Source: Aeromonas sp. RU39B (GTDB lineage: Bacteria; Pseudomonadota; Gammaproteobacteria; Enterobacterales; Aeromonadaceae). Taken from it: DNA of 64,000 nt. The notes under the pieces were generated by a model. It did not search any database, was not told the origin of the DNA, and saw nothing but the letters and a program-made list of their open reading frames with translations. The position numbers and the translations under genes are program-made. Below, in pieces: positions 1 through 9,525 of the stretch; the first letter of the stretch is position 1, and each line of letters starts with the position of its first letter. Location: the NCBI RefSeq assembly GCF_900156095.1, contig NZ_FTMJ01000002.1, positions 310,001-374,000 on the forward strand, read 5' to 3'.

Positions 1-450
1 CAGAGCGTCGTGGTAGAAGGCGGCCAGCGCACCAACGGTTCCGCACATAACGGCCATTGGGTGCGAGTCGCGGCGAAAACCACGGAAGAAGAAGGCTATT
101 TGTTCATGCACCATGGTGTGACGGGTCACGGTGCGTTTGAATTCGGCAAATTGTGCCTTGGTTGGGGCTTCACCGTACAGGAGGATGTAACACACCTCGA
201 GATAGGTGGCCTCCTTGGCCAGGTTGGCAATCGGGTAGCCGCGGTGCAGCAGGATGCCCTGATCCCCATCAATATAAGTAATGGCCGATTTGCACGAACC
301 CGTGGACATAAAGCCCGGGTCGAAGGTGAAGTAACCGTGTGAACCAAGTTTGCGAACATCAACGACATCAGGTCCCACCGTACCTTCCAAAATAGGCAGT
401 TCGATGGGGTTCTGATCGGGTAGATGCAGGGTGGCTATCTTGTCAGCCAT
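1..450 (-). CDS. gltA: Citrate synthase, N-terminal part (runs off the left edge)
   Basis: The minus strand reads an open frame of 150 codons from an ATG at 450 to the window edge. It begins [19 protein letters not shown] and continues with [38 protein letters not shown] and [20 protein letters not shown], which are characteristic of the hexameric type II citrate synthase of Gram-negative bacteria. The enzyme condenses acetyl-CoA with oxaloacetate at the entry to the TCA cycle. A good ribosome site (AAAGGAGA) stands 7 bases before the start. The C-terminal catalytic half lies outside the window. The gene is divergent from sdhC, as in E. coli, so the two share the 451-884 control region. Confidence 0.95.
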   Translation of the reverse strand, partial: MADKIATLHLPDQNPIELPILEGTVGPDVVDVRKLGSHGYFTFDPGFMSTGSCKSAITYIDGDQGILLHRGYPIANLAKEATYLEVCYILLYGEAPTKAQFAEFKRTVTRHTMVHEQIAFFFRGFRRDSHPMAVMCGTVGALAAFYHDAL

Positions 451-491
451 AGCACGTCTCCTTTGCTCTAAGTCTTTAATTTTATTTTTAA

Positions 492-530
492 TGCCAGCAC
501 TCACTCTATCCCGAGAGAGGCATGCTGGCA
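492..530 (-). other. Inverted repeat in the gltA leader
   Basis: TGCCAGCA (492-499) and TGCTGGCA (523-530) are perfect inverted arms. A smaller CTCT/AGAG pair (504-507, 514-517) sits between them, so the RNA could form a two-part hairpin about 40 nt before the gltA start. No U-run follows. Whether it is a leader structure or an operator is not known. Confidence 0.35.
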
Positions 531-620
531 AAGGTTCTGACGCCTTGAAAGGGCATTCGGTTGGCTTAATGCACTATTTGAACCAGAAGCCATTCGAGTT
601 GTCAATTTTGCTCACGATTG

Positions 621-636
621 GTTAACTCAATGTTAA
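621..636. promoter_or_regulatory. Candidate ArcA box
   Basis: GTTAACTCAATGTTAA contains two GTTAA elements with starts exactly 11 bp apart (621 and 632), and a weaker GTTAT follows at 641. ArcA-P is known to bind direct repeats of this type with 11-bp periodicity, and the E. coli gltA-sdhC region is a classic ArcA target. A further GGTTAAC occurs at 697-703 within the promoter spacer. The site is inferred from sequence only. Confidence 0.55.
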
Positions 637-688
637 ATCAGTTATGAGATCTGAAGGGTGTTTTTTGTAAAAGTGTGTAGAAGCTTGA

Positions 689-717
689 TTGTCATTGGTT
701 AACAGCGCCGATATACT
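689..717 (+). promoter_or_regulatory. Sigma70 promoter for sdhCDAB-sucABCD
   Basis: TTGTCA (689-694), a 17-bp spacer and TATACT (712-717) form a near-consensus promoter pointing to sdhC. Transcription would start near 724 and leave a leader of about 160 nt. GGTTAAC inside the spacer (697-703) could let ArcA block RNA polymerase. Confidence 0.6.
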
Positions 718-884
718 CCGGCTCGTGGGTGATGGCTGTCGGTGTTTGAAACACTTGTAAAAAAGTGCTGGAACCACGGTCTGCTCCCCAAATCGGGGTC
801 TCACCAGCAATCTGGTCACTTGCAGTGTCAAGGTACCCGTCCGCGCCCAAGTCTGAATCAAGAGAACTATAACTAACGTGCTCA

Positions 885-1283
885 ATGGAGCTGAGTGGGC
901 AAGCCGTGAAAAAGAAACAGAGACCGGTCAACCTCGACCTACAGACGATTCGTTTTCCTGCCACTGCCATTGCATCCATCCTGCATCGTATCTCCGGCGT
1001 CATTATGTTTGTGGCGCTGTCGATCTTGCTGTGGATGCTGGCCACGTCACTCTCCTCACCGGAGGGATTCGCCCAGGTGACATCCATTTTGGATAACGTC
1101 CTGGTGAAACTGGTGATGTGGGGGATCCTGACTGCACTGGCGTACCACATTGTGGGTGGTATTCGTCATCTGCTGATGGATCTGGGTTATGGTGAAGAGC
1201 TCGACTCCGGCAATCGCAGTGCCCGTGCGGCATTCGTGATCACCGTGATTCTGGCTGTGCTGGCGGGAGTGCTGGTATGGTAA
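885..1283 (+). CDS. sdhC: Succinate dehydrogenase cytochrome b556 subunit
   Basis: SdhC is a membrane anchor of complex II; it helps hold heme b and forms part of the quinone site. The 132-residue product follows E. coli SdhC closely: [20 protein letters not shown], the SILHRISGV quinone-site segment and [10 protein letters not shown] with the heme-ligand histidine. Three transmembrane helices are evident, the last ending at the C-terminal LAGVLVW. The start is uncertain. ATG 885 has no good ribosome site, and an in-frame GTG at 906 would give MKKKQRPV, nearer to the E. coli N-terminus; GGAG lies 15 nt before it, which is rather far. The stop overlaps the start of sdhD by 7 bp. Confidence 0.93.
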   Translation: MELSGQAVKKKQRPVNLDLQTIRFPATAIASILHRISGVIMFVALSILLWMLATSLSSPEGFAQVTSILDNVLVKLVMWGILTALAYHIVGGIRHLLMDLGYGEELDSGNRSARAAFVITVILAVLAGVLVW

Positions 1284-1621
1284 CCAATTCTGCAACCTTC
1301 GGGCGCAGTGGGGTGCACGATTTTATTCTGGTCCGTGCCACCGCGCTCATCATGACGTTTTATACCCTCTATCTGGTTGGTTTTATTGCCAGCCACGATG
1401 TCACGTACGATGTGTGGGGCGAATTCTTTGCCTCTACCTTCACCCGCGTCTTCACCATGCTGGCCCTGCTGAGTGTGCTGATCCATGCCTGGATCGGACT
1501 GTGGCAGGTCTTCACCGATTATGTGAAATCGGCCATGTTGCGCGGCATCCTGCAATTTGCCGTGGTGATCGTATTGCTGGTCTATCTGCTGACCGCCTTT
1601 GTCGTGCTGTGGGGGGTATGA
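1277..1621 (+). CDS. sdhD: Succinate dehydrogenase hydrophobic anchor subunit
   Basis: The 114-residue product is the second membrane anchor of complex II. It shows three transmembrane helices (about residues 17-37, 55-76 and 88-112). [11 protein letters not shown] carries the histidine at position 70 matching the heme ligand of E. coli SdhD, and FTDYVK carries the Asp81-Tyr82 pair of the ubiquinone pocket. The gene overlaps sdhC by 7 bp and its TGA overlaps the sdhA start, so the three subunits are probably translationally coupled. Confidence 0.93.
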   Translation: MVTNSATFGRSGVHDFILVRATALIMTFYTLYLVGFIASHDVTYDVWGEFFASTFTRVFTMLALLSVLIHAWIGLWQVFTDYVKSAMLRGILQFAVVIVLLVYLLTAFVVLWGV

Positions 1622-3384
1622 TGATTCCTGTTCGTGAATTTGATGCGGTCGTAATCGGTGCCGGTGGCGCCGGCATGCGCGCCGCGCTGCAAATTGCCCA
1701 GTCGGGCAAAACCTGTGCGCTGCTTTCCAAGGTATTTCCCACTCGCTCGCACACTGTGTCGGCACAAGGCGGCATCACTGTTGCGCTGGGTAATGCCCAT
1801 GACGACAACTGGCAGTGGCACATGTACGACACCGTCAAGGGCTCCGACTATATCGGTGACCAGGACGCTATCGAGTACATGTGCAAGACCGGCCCCGAAG
1901 CCATCTATGAGCTGGAGAACATGGGATTGCCCTTCTCCCGGTTCGATAACGGCACTGTCTATCAGCGTCCGTTTGGTGGTCAGTCCAAAAACTTCGGTGG
2001 CGAGCAGGCAGCACGGACGGCGGCAGCGGCCGACCGTACCGGCCACGCTCTGTTGCACACTCTCTATCAACAAAACGTCAAAAACCGCACCACGGTGTTT
2101 TCCGAGTGGTATGCCTTGGATCTGGTGAAAAACCAGGATGGCCATGTGGTCGGTTGTACCGCGATCGATATGGAGAGCGGTGACGTGGTCTATTTCAAGG
2201 CCAAAGCGACGGTGTTGGCCACCGGTGGTGCTGGCCGGATTTTCCAGTCCACCACCAATGCTCATATCAACACCGGCGACGGCGTCGGTATGGCTCTGCG
2301 CGCTGGTGTCGGTGTGCAGGATATGGAGATGTGGCAGTTCCACCCGACCGGCATTGCCGGGGCAGGGGTGCTGGTCACCGAAGGGTGCCGTGGTGAAGGC
2401 GGTTACCTGCTCAATAAAGATGGCGAGCGCTTTATGGAGCGTTATGCCCCGAATGCCAAGGATTTGGCGGGTCGTGACGTGGTGGCCCGCTCCATCATGA
2501 TCGAGATCCGTGAAGGGCGTGGCTGTGATGGTCCCTGGGGCCCGCACATCAAGCTCAAGCTCGATCACTTGGGCAAAGATGTGCTGGAGTCGCGCCTGCC
2601 GGGCATTTGCGAGCTGTCGCGTACCTTTGCCCACGTCGACCCGGTTAAAGAGCCAATCCCTATCATTCCAACCTGCCACTACATGATGGGCGGTGTGCCG
2701 ACCAACGTACACGGCCAATGCCTGATTCAGGACAAAGATGGCAACGATGTACCGGTGACCGGTCTGTTTGCTGTCGGCGAAATTGCCTGTGTATCGGTAC
2801 ATGGCGCGAACCGTCTGGGTGGCAACTCGCTGCTGGATCTGGTGGTGTTTGGCCGCGCGGCTGGACAGTATCTGGTCGATACCCTCGGGCAGATGGAGTT
2901 TGGTCGTGACGCCTCGGAATCGGATCTTGATGCGGCACTGGCGCGCTTCAACCGCTGGGAAACCACCCAAAGCGGCGAAGATCCGGTTCAGATCCGCAAG
3001 GATTTGCAGCGCTGCATGCAAAACAACTTCTCGGTATTTCGCGAAGGGGCGGCCATGGCCGAGGGGCTGGAGCAACTCAAGGTCATCCGCGAGCGGCTTA
3101 AACATGCCCGTCTTGATGACACCTCCAAGGAGTTCAATACCCAGCGTATCGAGTGCCTGGAGCTCGACAATCTGATGGAGACTGCCTTTGCCACGGCGGT
3201 TGCGGCCAATTTCCGCACCGAAAGTCGGGGGGCTCATTGCCGTTTTGACTATCCGGACCGGGATGACGAGAAGTGGCTGTGCCACACTCTGTATCACCCT
3301 GATACCGAGTCAATGACCACCCGCGGCGTCAATATGGCACCGAAAACCCGTGCAGCCTTCCCACCCAAGGTGCGGACTTACTGA
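1618..3384 (+). CDS. sdhA: Succinate dehydrogenase flavoprotein subunit
   Basis: SdhA oxidises succinate to fumarate on a covalently bound FAD. The N-terminus has the dinucleotide fold motif [10 protein letters not shown], and SHTVSAQGG places the FAD-linking histidine at residue 45 as in E. coli. [29 protein letters not shown] and [18 protein letters not shown] are further family blocks. Starting at ATG 1618 gives 588 residues, the same length as E. coli SdhA, with [10 protein letters not shown] aligning to MKLPVREFDA. An alternative ATG is at 1621. The open frame extends upstream to 1414, but that part lies inside sdhD and is not coding in this frame. Confidence 0.97.
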   Translation: MMIPVREFDAVVIGAGGAGMRAALQIAQSGKTCALLSKVFPTRSHTVSAQGGITVALGNAHDDNWQWHMYDTVKGSDYIGDQDAIEYMCKTGPEAIYELENMGLPFSRFDNGTVYQRPFGGQSKNFGGEQAARTAAAADRTGHALLHTLYQQNVKNRTTVFSEWYALDLVKNQDGHVVGCTAIDMESGDVVYFKAKATVLATGGAGRIFQSTTNAHINTGDGVGMALRAGVGVQDMEMWQFHPTGIAGAGVLVTEGCRGEGGYLLNKDGERFMERYAPNAKDLAGRDVVARSIMIEIREGRGCDGPWGPHIKLKLDHLGKDVLESRLPGICELSRTFAHVDPVKEPIPIIPTCHYMMGGVPTNVHGQCLIQDKDGNDVPVTGLFAVGEIACVSVHGANRLGGNSLLDLVVFGRAAGQYLVDTLGQMEFGRDASESDLDAALARFNRWETTQSGEDPVQIRKDLQRCMQNNFSVFREGAAMAEGLEQLKVIRERLKHARLDDTSKEFNTQRIECLELDNLMETAFATAVAANFRTESRGAHCRFDYPDRDDEKWLCHTLYHPDTESMTTRGVNMAPKTRAAFPPKVRTY

Positions 3385-3401
3385 TTGCGGAGCAGCTTCA
3401 A

Positions 3402-4118
3402 ATGAATGTCACATTCTCGGTCTATCGCTACAACCCGGATATTGATAACGCACCGCACATGAAGGATTATCACCTTGATATTCCTGAAGGTTCCGACATG
3501 ATGGTGCTCGATGCCCTGATCCTGCTCAAGGAGCAAGATCCCTCCATCGCCTTTCGCCGCTCCTGCCGCGAAGGGGTGTGTGGCTCCGATGGCATCAACA
3601 TGAATGGGAAAAACGGCCTGGCATGTATCACCCCCCTGTCAGACTTGCTGAAAAAGGGCAGCAAGGTGGTGATTCGTCCCTTGCCGGGATTGCCGGTGAT
3701 CCGCGATCTCATCATCGACATGACCCAGTTTTATACTCAGTGGGAGAAGGTCAAACCCTTCCTCATCAACAACGATAAGAAACCGCCCGTGCGTGAGCAC
3801 CTGCAGTCCCCGGAAGAGCGAGCAAAATTGGATGGCCTGTACGAGTGTATTCTCTGTGCCTGCTGCTCCACCTCTTGCCCCTCCTTCTGGTGGAACCCGG
3901 ACAAGTTCATCGGACCGGCCGGTCTGCTCGCCGCTTATCGCTGGCTGGCAGACAGCCGCGACAGCGCGGCCGCCGAACGGTTAGGTGAACTCGACGACGC
4001 TTTCAGTGTGTTCCGTTGCCACGGCATCATGAATTGCGTCAGCGTCTGTCCGAAGGGCCTCAACCCGACCAAAGCCATCGGCCATATCAAGTCGATGCTC
4101 TTGAAGCGGGCCGTGTAG
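3402..4118 (+). CDS. sdhB: Succinate dehydrogenase iron-sulfur subunit
   Basis: SdhB carries electrons from the flavin to quinone through three clusters. The [2Fe-2S] ligands are visible as Cys55, Cys60, Asp63 and Cys75 (SCREGVCGSDG ... GLAC), matching E. coli including the aspartate. CILCACCSTSCPS and CHGIMNCVSVCPKG supply the [4Fe-4S] and [3Fe-4S] ligands. The length of 238 residues is standard. GGAG lies 9 bases before the ATG, 17 bp after the sdhA stop. Next is a 104-bp gap with hairpins before sucA. Confidence 0.97.
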   Translation: MNVTFSVYRYNPDIDNAPHMKDYHLDIPEGSDMMVLDALILLKEQDPSIAFRRSCREGVCGSDGINMNGKNGLACITPLSDLLKKGSKVVIRPLPGLPVIRDLIIDMTQFYTQWEKVKPFLINNDKKPPVREHLQSPEERAKLDGLYECILCACCSTSCPSFWWNPDKFIGPAGLLAAYRWLADSRDSAAAERLGELDDAFSVFRCHGIMNCVSVCPKGLNPTKAIGHIKSMLLKRAV

Positions 4119-4142
4119 CCGGGGCCACAGGCCCGACCTCTG

Positions 4143-4172
4143 GATAGCCATCCCGAAGGTAGGATGGCTATC
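4143..4172 (+). other. Intercistronic hairpin between sdhB and sucA
   Basis: GATAGCCATCC (4143-4153) and GGATGGCTATC (4162-4172) form a perfect 11-bp stem with an 8-nt loop. A smaller GGGCC/GGCCC hairpin lies just upstream (4122-4134). No U-run follows, so this is not a normal intrinsic terminator. It may stabilise the upstream sdh message or mark a processing point. Confidence 0.55.
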
Positions 4173-4222
4173 TGGCAAACCCTACATGCTGACGACAGTG
4201 ACAAGAAGTACAAGGGATAGAC

Positions 4223-7033
4223 ATGCATAACGGCGTGATGAAGGCCTGGTTGGAGTCATCTCACCTGGCTGGTGCGAATGCAAGCTATATTGAGGATTTG
4301 TACGAATCCTATCTTGATAATCCTGACTCCGTAGCCGAGCAGTGGCGAACCCTCTTCGAGGGACTCCCCCAGGTCGATGGCCATGCAGTCGAACAACCCC
4401 ACTCCCGCGTCAAGGACTATTTCCGTCGCCTCGCCAAGGACACCTCCCGCTTTAGCGCACCGGTGTCTGATCCGGACGTCGATGCCAAACAGGTGCGCGT
4501 CCTGCAGCTTATCAACGCTTATCGTTTCCGTGGTCACCAGAATGCCAACCTCGATCCGCTTGGATTATGGCAGCGTGAAACGGTCGCCGAGCTCGATCCT
4601 GCATATCACAACCTGCAGGGCGCCGATCTGGACGCCACCTTCAACGTGGGCTCTTACTCCATCGGTCGTGAGACCATGGTGCTTTCCGATTTGCATGCCT
4701 CGCTGCGCAAGACCTACTGCGGTCCGATTGGCGCAGACTACATGCACCTGACCTCCACTGAAGAGAAACGCTGGATCCAGCAACGCCTTGAATCCATTGA
4801 GGCGCGTGGGACTTACAGCGTGGAAGACAAGGTCCGTTTTCTTGATAACCTGACCGCCGCCGAAGGGTTGGAGCGCTATCTGGGGGCCAAGTTCCCGGGT
4901 GCCAAGCGCTTCTCCCTGGAAGGGGGCGATGCCATGATCCCCATGCTCAAGGAGCTGATCCGCCGCGCTGGGGAGCAAGGCTGTAAAGAGGCCGTGATCG
5001 GTATGGCCCACCGCGGCCGCCTGAACGTGCTGATTAACGTGCTTGGCAAACAGACGCAGGATCTGTTTGACGAGTTTGCCGGTAAACACGGCGAATCGTG
5101 GGGCACGGGTGATGTGAAGTACCACATGGGCTTCTCGTCAGATTTCGCAACCGCTGGGGGCAATGTGCACCTGGCGCTGGCGTTTAACCCGTCGCACCTG
5201 GAAATCGTTAATCCGGTGGTGATTGGCTCGGTGCGTGCGCGCATGGATCGTCATGGTGACAAGGACGGTAGCACCGTGTTGCCCATCACCATCCACGGTG
5301 ACTCGGCGATTGCCGGTCAAGGTGTGGTGGCCGAAACCTTCAACATGTCGCAAACCCGTGCCTATGGGGTGGGCGGCACAGTGCGCATCGTCATCAATAA
5401 CCAGGTGGGATTTACCACCTCAAACCAGCGTGACGTGCGCTCTACCGAATATTGCACCGACATTGCCAAGGCGGTACAGGCACCCGTGCTGCACGTCAAC
5501 GGTGATGATCCCGAAGCCGTGGTGCTGGTGACCCAGATTGCGCTCGATTACCGCAACACCTTCAAGCGTGATGTGCTCATCGAGCTGGTTTGCTATCGCC
5601 GTCATGGTCACAACGAGGCTGATGAGCCGAGTGCCACCCAGCCTTTGATGTACCAAAAGATCAAGCAGCATCCGACGCCGCGCAAGATCTACGCCGATCA
5701 ACTGGTCGCTGAAGGGGCTATCTCTCAGGAGAAAGCCACCGAGCTGGTCAACGAATACCGCGAAGCGCTGGATCGTGGCGAGCGGGTGGTCAAAGAGTGG
5801 CGTCCGATGACCCAGCATTCGGTCGACTGGTCGCCCTATCTTGGCCATGAGTGGGACATGGAGTTTGAAGGCCGCGTCCCGATGGAAAAACTGCGCAGTC
5901 TTGGCGAGCGGGTGTCTCAATACCCGGCTTCCCATACCCTGCAGCGCCAGGTCGAGAAGATCTACGAAGATCGCCGCGCCATGATCGCCGGTGACAAGCT
6001 GCTGGATTGGGGGTTTGCCGAAACGCTGGCCTACGCCACCTTGGTTGATGCCGGCTCACGAGTGCGCATTACCGGCCAGGATTCCGGCCGTGGCACCTTC
6101 TTCCACCGCCATGCCGTGCTGCACAGCCAAAACGATGCCAGCACCTATACACCGCTTTGCAATATTCACGACAAGCAAGGGCCGTTTGAAGTCTATGACT
6201 CGGTGCTCTCTGAAGAGTCAGTGCTGGCCTTTGAATACGGCTATGCCTCGGCTGAGCCGGCCGGTCTGACCATTTGGGAAGCCCAGTTTGGTGACTTTGC
6301 CAACGGTGCACAGGTGGTGATCGACCAGTTTCTCTCATCCGGTGAGCAGAAGTGGGGACGGATGTGCGGTCTGACCCTGTTGCTGCCGCACGGCTATGAA
6401 GGGCAGGGGCCGGAGCACTCCTCGGCACGCCTTGAGCGCTATCTGCAGCTGTGCGCCCAGCACAACATGCAGGTGTTGGTGCCTTCCACCCCGGCGCAGG
6501 TATTCCACATGCTGCGTCGCCAAGTGGTGCGCCCGATGCGTCGCCCGCTGGTGGTGATGTCGCCCAAGTCGCTGCTGCGTCACCCGCAAGCGGTCAGCCC
6601 GCTCGAAGAGCTGGCTAATGGTCGCTTCTACAACGCCATCGGTGAGATTGATGAACTCGATCCGAAGGGCGTCAAGCGGGTGGTCTTCTGCTCGGGCAAG
6701 GTTTACTACGATCTGCTGGAAGCCCGTCGCAAGGCTGAGCAGAAGGACGTGGCCATCGTGCGTATCGAGCAGCTCTATCCGTTCCCCGAGGCGGAAGTGC
6801 GCGCCATTTTGGCTGATTACTCGCACGTCACTGATTATGTGTGGTGTCAGGAAGAGCCGAAGAACCAGGGCGCCTGGTATTGCACCCGTCACCACTACGA
6901 TGACGTGTTGCCTGCCGGTGCCACACTCAGTTATGCCGGACGTCCCGCCTCAGCATCGCCGGCGGTGGGGTATATGTCGGTGCACCTCAAGCAGCAAAAG
7001 GCACTGGTTGAAGATGCCCTGACCCTTGCTTGA
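4223..7033 (+). CDS. sucA: 2-oxoglutarate dehydrogenase E1 component
   Basis: SucA decarboxylates 2-oxoglutarate with thiamine diphosphate and passes the succinyl group to the lipoyl arm of SucB. The product is 936 residues (E. coli SucA 933). It begins with the short E1o N-terminal segment (WLESSHLAGANASYIEDLYE) that contacts the E2 core. GMAHRGRLNVL, HGDSAIAGQGVVAETF, VRIVINNQVGFTTS and RRHGHNEADEP cover the substrate and ThDP-Mg binding region, and EAQFGDFANGAQ lies in the transketolase-like second half. A GGG stretch precedes the ATG. The gene is followed 40 bp later by sucB. Confidence 0.97.
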   Translation: MHNGVMKAWLESSHLAGANASYIEDLYESYLDNPDSVAEQWRTLFEGLPQVDGHAVEQPHSRVKDYFRRLAKDTSRFSAPVSDPDVDAKQVRVLQLINAYRFRGHQNANLDPLGLWQRETVAELDPAYHNLQGADLDATFNVGSYSIGRETMVLSDLHASLRKTYCGPIGADYMHLTSTEEKRWIQQRLESIEARGTYSVEDKVRFLDNLTAAEGLERYLGAKFPGAKRFSLEGGDAMIPMLKELIRRAGEQGCKEAVIGMAHRGRLNVLINVLGKQTQDLFDEFAGKHGESWGTGDVKYHMGFSSDFATAGGNVHLALAFNPSHLEIVNPVVIGSVRARMDRHGDKDGSTVLPITIHGDSAIAGQGVVAETFNMSQTRAYGVGGTVRIVINNQVGFTTSNQRDVRSTEYCTDIAKAVQAPVLHVNGDDPEAVVLVTQIALDYRNTFKRDVLIELVCYRRHGHNEADEPSATQPLMYQKIKQHPTPRKIYADQLVAEGAISQEKATELVNEYREALDRGERVVKEWRPMTQHSVDWSPYLGHEWDMEFEGRVPMEKLRSLGERVSQYPASHTLQRQVEKIYEDRRAMIAGDKLLDWGFAETLAYATLVDAGSRVRITGQDSGRGTFFHRHAVLHSQNDASTYTPLCNIHDKQGPFEVYDSVLSEESVLAFEYGYASAEPAGLTIWEAQFGDFANGAQVVIDQFLSSGEQKWGRMCGLTLLLPHGYEGQGPEHSSARLERYLQLCAQHNMQVLVPSTPAQVFHMLRRQVVRPMRRPLVVMSPKSLLRHPQAVSPLEELANGRFYNAIGEIDELDPKGVKRVVFCSGKVYYDLLEARRKAEQKDVAIVRIEQLYPFPEAEVRAILADYSHVTDYVWCQEEPKNQGAWYCTRHHYDDVLPAGATLSYAGRPASASPAVGYMSVHLKQQKALVEDALTLA

Positions 7034-7073
7034 ACAGAGCCACAGGAACAAGAAGTAAAAGGAACTCAGCGAG

Positions 7074-8264
7074 ATGACTATCGAGATTAAGGTCCCCGAC
7101 TTACCGGAATCCGTGGCGGATGCCACCGTGGCCACCTGGCACAAGAAACCGGGCGATGTGGTTGCCCGTGATGAGGTGCTGGTTGATATCGAAACCGACA
7201 AGGTGGTACTGGAAGTGCCGGCGCCTGACGCCGGTATTCTGGACGAGATCATTGCTGCCGAAGGCGCAACCGTGCTGGCCCGCCAGCTGATTGCCCGTCT
7301 CAAGCCTGCCGCCGTGGCCGGTGAAGAGACCCGTGACAAACCGGTTGAGGCAGTCGCTGCCGAAGAGAGCAGCGATCTGAGCCCGTCGGTGCGCCGTCTG
7401 GTGGCCGAGCACGGGATTGACGTGAGCAAGCTCTCTGGCAGTGGCAAAGGTGGCCGAGTCACCAAAGAAGACGTGGAAGCCTACATCAAGGGCGCCGGGA
7501 AACCGGCTCCGGTGGCTGCCGCAGCAGCGCCGGTTGCCACCGCCTCCGTGGCCCCGTTGGCGGGTCGCAGTGAGAAGCGGGTGCCGATGACCCGCCTGCG
7601 CAAGCGTATTGCCGAGCGTCTGCTCGAAGCCAAGAATACCACCGCCATGCTGACCACCTTCAACGAGGTGAACATGGGCCCGATCATGGCCCTGCGCAAA
7701 CAGTACGGCGAGATCTTCGAGAAAAAGCACGGCATCAAGCTTGGCTTCATGTCGTTCTATGTGAAGGCCGTGGTTGAGGCGCTCAAGCGCTACCCCGAGG
7801 TCAATGCATCGCTCGATGGCGATGACATCGTCTATCACAACTATTTCGACGTGAGCATTGCGGTGTCTACCCCGCGCGGCCTGGTTACTCCGGTGCTGCG
7901 TGATGCCGACTTGCTGAGCCTCGCTGACATCGAGAAGGTGATCAAGGAGCTGGCAGGTAAGGGGCGTGACGGCAAGCTGACCGTTGATGAGCTTACCGGC
8001 GGCAACTTCACCATCACCAACGGTGGGGTGTTTGGCTCGCTGATGTCGACCCCAATCATCAACCCGCCGCAAAGCGCCATTCTGGGGATGCACAAGATCC
8101 AGGATCGCCCGATGGCGGTGGATGGCAAGGTGGAAATCCTGCCGATGATGTATCTGGCACTCTCTTATGATCACCGCCTGGTTGATGGCCGCGAGTCGGT
8201 TGGCTTCCTGGTGACCATCAAGGAGCTGTTGGAAGATCCGACCCGGCTGCTGCTGGACGTCTGA
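7074..8264 (+). CDS. sucB: Dihydrolipoyl succinyltransferase (E2 of 2-oxoglutarate dehydrogenase)
   Basis: SucB transfers the succinyl group from the lipoyl arm to CoA. The N-terminal lipoyl domain has [12 protein letters not shown] with the lipoylated lysine at residue 43. An E1/E3-binding domain follows ([20 protein letters not shown], about residues 104-145), then an Ala/Pro-rich linker and the catalytic domain. [11 protein letters not shown] places the catalytic His at 367 and Asp at 371. There is a single lipoyl domain, as usual for SucB. The E3 gene (lpd) is not nearby, consistent with sharing the pyruvate dehydrogenase E3. Confidence 0.96.
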   Translation: MTIEIKVPDLPESVADATVATWHKKPGDVVARDEVLVDIETDKVVLEVPAPDAGILDEIIAAEGATVLARQLIARLKPAAVAGEETRDKPVEAVAAEESSDLSPSVRRLVAEHGIDVSKLSGSGKGGRVTKEDVEAYIKGAGKPAPVAAAAAPVATASVAPLAGRSEKRVPMTRLRKRIAERLLEAKNTTAMLTTFNEVNMGPIMALRKQYGEIFEKKHGIKLGFMSFYVKAVVEALKRYPEVNASLDGDDIVYHNYFDVSIAVSTPRGLVTPVLRDADLLSLADIEKVIKELAGKGRDGKLTVDELTGGNFTITNGGVFGSLMSTPIINPPQSAILGMHKIQDRPMAVDGKVEILPMMYLALSYDHRLVDGRESVGFLVTIKELLEDPTRLLLDV

Positions 8265-8279
8265 CCCTAATCATAATAA

Positions 8280-8296
8280 GGGGCCGTTAAGGCCCC
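8280..8296 (+). other. Intercistronic hairpin between sucB and sucC
   Basis: GGGGCC (8280-8285) and GGCCCC (8291-8296) form a 6-bp GC stem with a GTTAA loop in the 91-bp gap. It is followed by CCTTGCC, not a U-run. It may separate message stability of sucAB from sucCD. Confidence 0.4.
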
Positions 8297-8355
8297 CCTT
8301 GCCGGGGCTTTGAGAAACACTCCGGCGTATACCAACAAACACGGATAGAGCATCT

Positions 8356-9525
8356 ATGAATCTGCATGAATATCAGGCAAAGCAACTGTTTGCCGAATAC
8401 GGACTGCCGGTATCAGAGGGCTATGCCTGTGCCTCGGCACAGGAAGCAGCGGAAGCGGCAGACAAGATTGGTGGCAACAAGTGGGTGGTCAAATGCCAGG
8501 TGCATGCCGGTGGCCGCGGCAAGGCCGGTGGCGTGAAAGTTGCCAGCAACAAAGATGAGATCCGTGCCTTCGCCCAGCAGTGGCTTGGCAAACGTCTGGT
8601 GACCTATCAAACCGACGCTAACGGCCAGCCGGTCTCGCGTATTCTGGTGGAATCGTGCACCAACATCGCCAAAGAGCTCTACCTTGGCGCCGTCGTGGAT
8701 CGTGGCAGCCGCCGCGTGGTCTTTATGGCCTCCACCGAAGGCGGTGTCGAGATTGAGAAAGTGGCCCATGAAACGCCCCATCTCATTCATAAAGCGGCCC
8801 TGGACCCGCTGGTGGGGCCGCAGCCTTATCAGGCGCGTGAGCTGGCCTTCAAGCTGGGCCTTAACGGCGAGCAGATGAAGCAGTTCACCAAGATTTTCAT
8901 GGGATTGGGTCAGATGTTCGTCGATTACGATCTGGCTCTGCTTGAAATCAACCCGCTGGTGATCACTGCCGAAGGCAATCTGCATTGCTTGGATGGCAAG
9001 ATTAACATCGACTCCAACGCCCTCTATCGTCAGCCCAAGCTGCGCGATATGCATGATCCGACCCAGGACGACCCGCGCGAAGCGCATGCCGCTCAGTGGG
9101 AGCTTAACTATGTGGCGCTCGATGGCAACATCGGCTGCATGGTGAACGGTGCGGGCCTGGCGATGGGCACCATGGACATTGTTAACCTGCACGGCGGCAA
9201 GCCGGCCAACTTCCTTGACGTGGGCGGTGGTGCGACCAAAGAGCGGGTGACTGAGGCGTTTAAAATCATCCTCTCTGACAGCAATGTGCAGGCTGTGCTG
9301 GTCAATATCTTCGGCGGTATCGTGCGCTGCGACATGATTGCCGAAGGGATCATTGGCGCGGTCAAAGAGGTGGGCGTCAAGGTGCCCGTCGTGGTTCGTC
9401 TGGAAGGGAATAACGCCGATCTGGGCGCACAAAAGCTGGCCGAGAGTGGCCTCAATATCATCGCGGCCAACAGTCTGACCGATGCCGCGCAGCAAGTGGT
9501 TAAAGCAGCAGCGGAGGCGAAGTAA
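8356..9525 (+). CDS. sucC: Succinyl-CoA synthetase beta subunit (ADP-forming)
   Basis: SucC is the ATP-grasp subunit that makes ATP from succinyl-CoA, ADP and phosphate together with SucD. The 389-residue product opens [18 protein letters not shown]. It has [18 protein letters not shown] (ATP-grasp lysine and glycine-rich loop), [12 protein letters not shown] with metal-binding residues and [11 protein letters not shown] near the C-terminus. Length matches E. coli SucC (388). GGATAGAG stands before the ATG. The sucD start follows the stop directly. Confidence 0.97.
   Translation: MNLHEYQAKQLFAEYGLPVSEGYACASAQEAAEAADKIGGNKWVVKCQVHAGGRGKAGGVKVASNKDEIRAFAQQWLGKRLVTYQTDANGQPVSRILVESCTNIAKELYLGAVVDRGSRRVVFMASTEGGVEIEKVAHETPHLIHKAALDPLVGPQPYQARELAFKLGLNGEQMKQFTKIFMGLGQMFVDYDLALLEINPLVITAEGNLHCLDGKINIDSNALYRQPKLRDMHDPTQDDPREAHAAQWELNYVALDGNIGCMVNGAGLAMGTMDIVNLHGGKPANFLDVGGGATKERVTEAFKIILSDSNVQAVLVNIFGGIVRCDMIAEGIIGAVKEVGVKVPVVVRLEGNNADLGAQKLAESGLNIIAANSLTDAAQQVVKAAAEAK

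Larger units (their letters stand above)
451..884. other. gltA-sdhC divergent control region
   Basis: This 434-bp gap carries no convincing gene. It holds the leader of gltA with an inverted repeat (492-530), an ArcA-like direct repeat (621-636) and a sigma70-type promoter towards sdhC (689-717). Stretches 455-490 and 600-700 are AT-rich compared with the flanking genes. Short open frames here have no recognisable content. Confidence 0.7.

Noticed and set aside
1414-1617. Extended N-terminus of SdhA
   Set aside because: It overlaps sdhD; the start at 1618 gives the same length as E. coli SdhA.
1582-3297. Long minus-strand open frame opposite sdhA
   Set aside because: It is the antisense of a certain gene, has no family motifs and arises from third-position GC bias. 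The same holds for frames opposite sucA, sucB, sucCD (8413-10401) and the fumarase (35877-37397).
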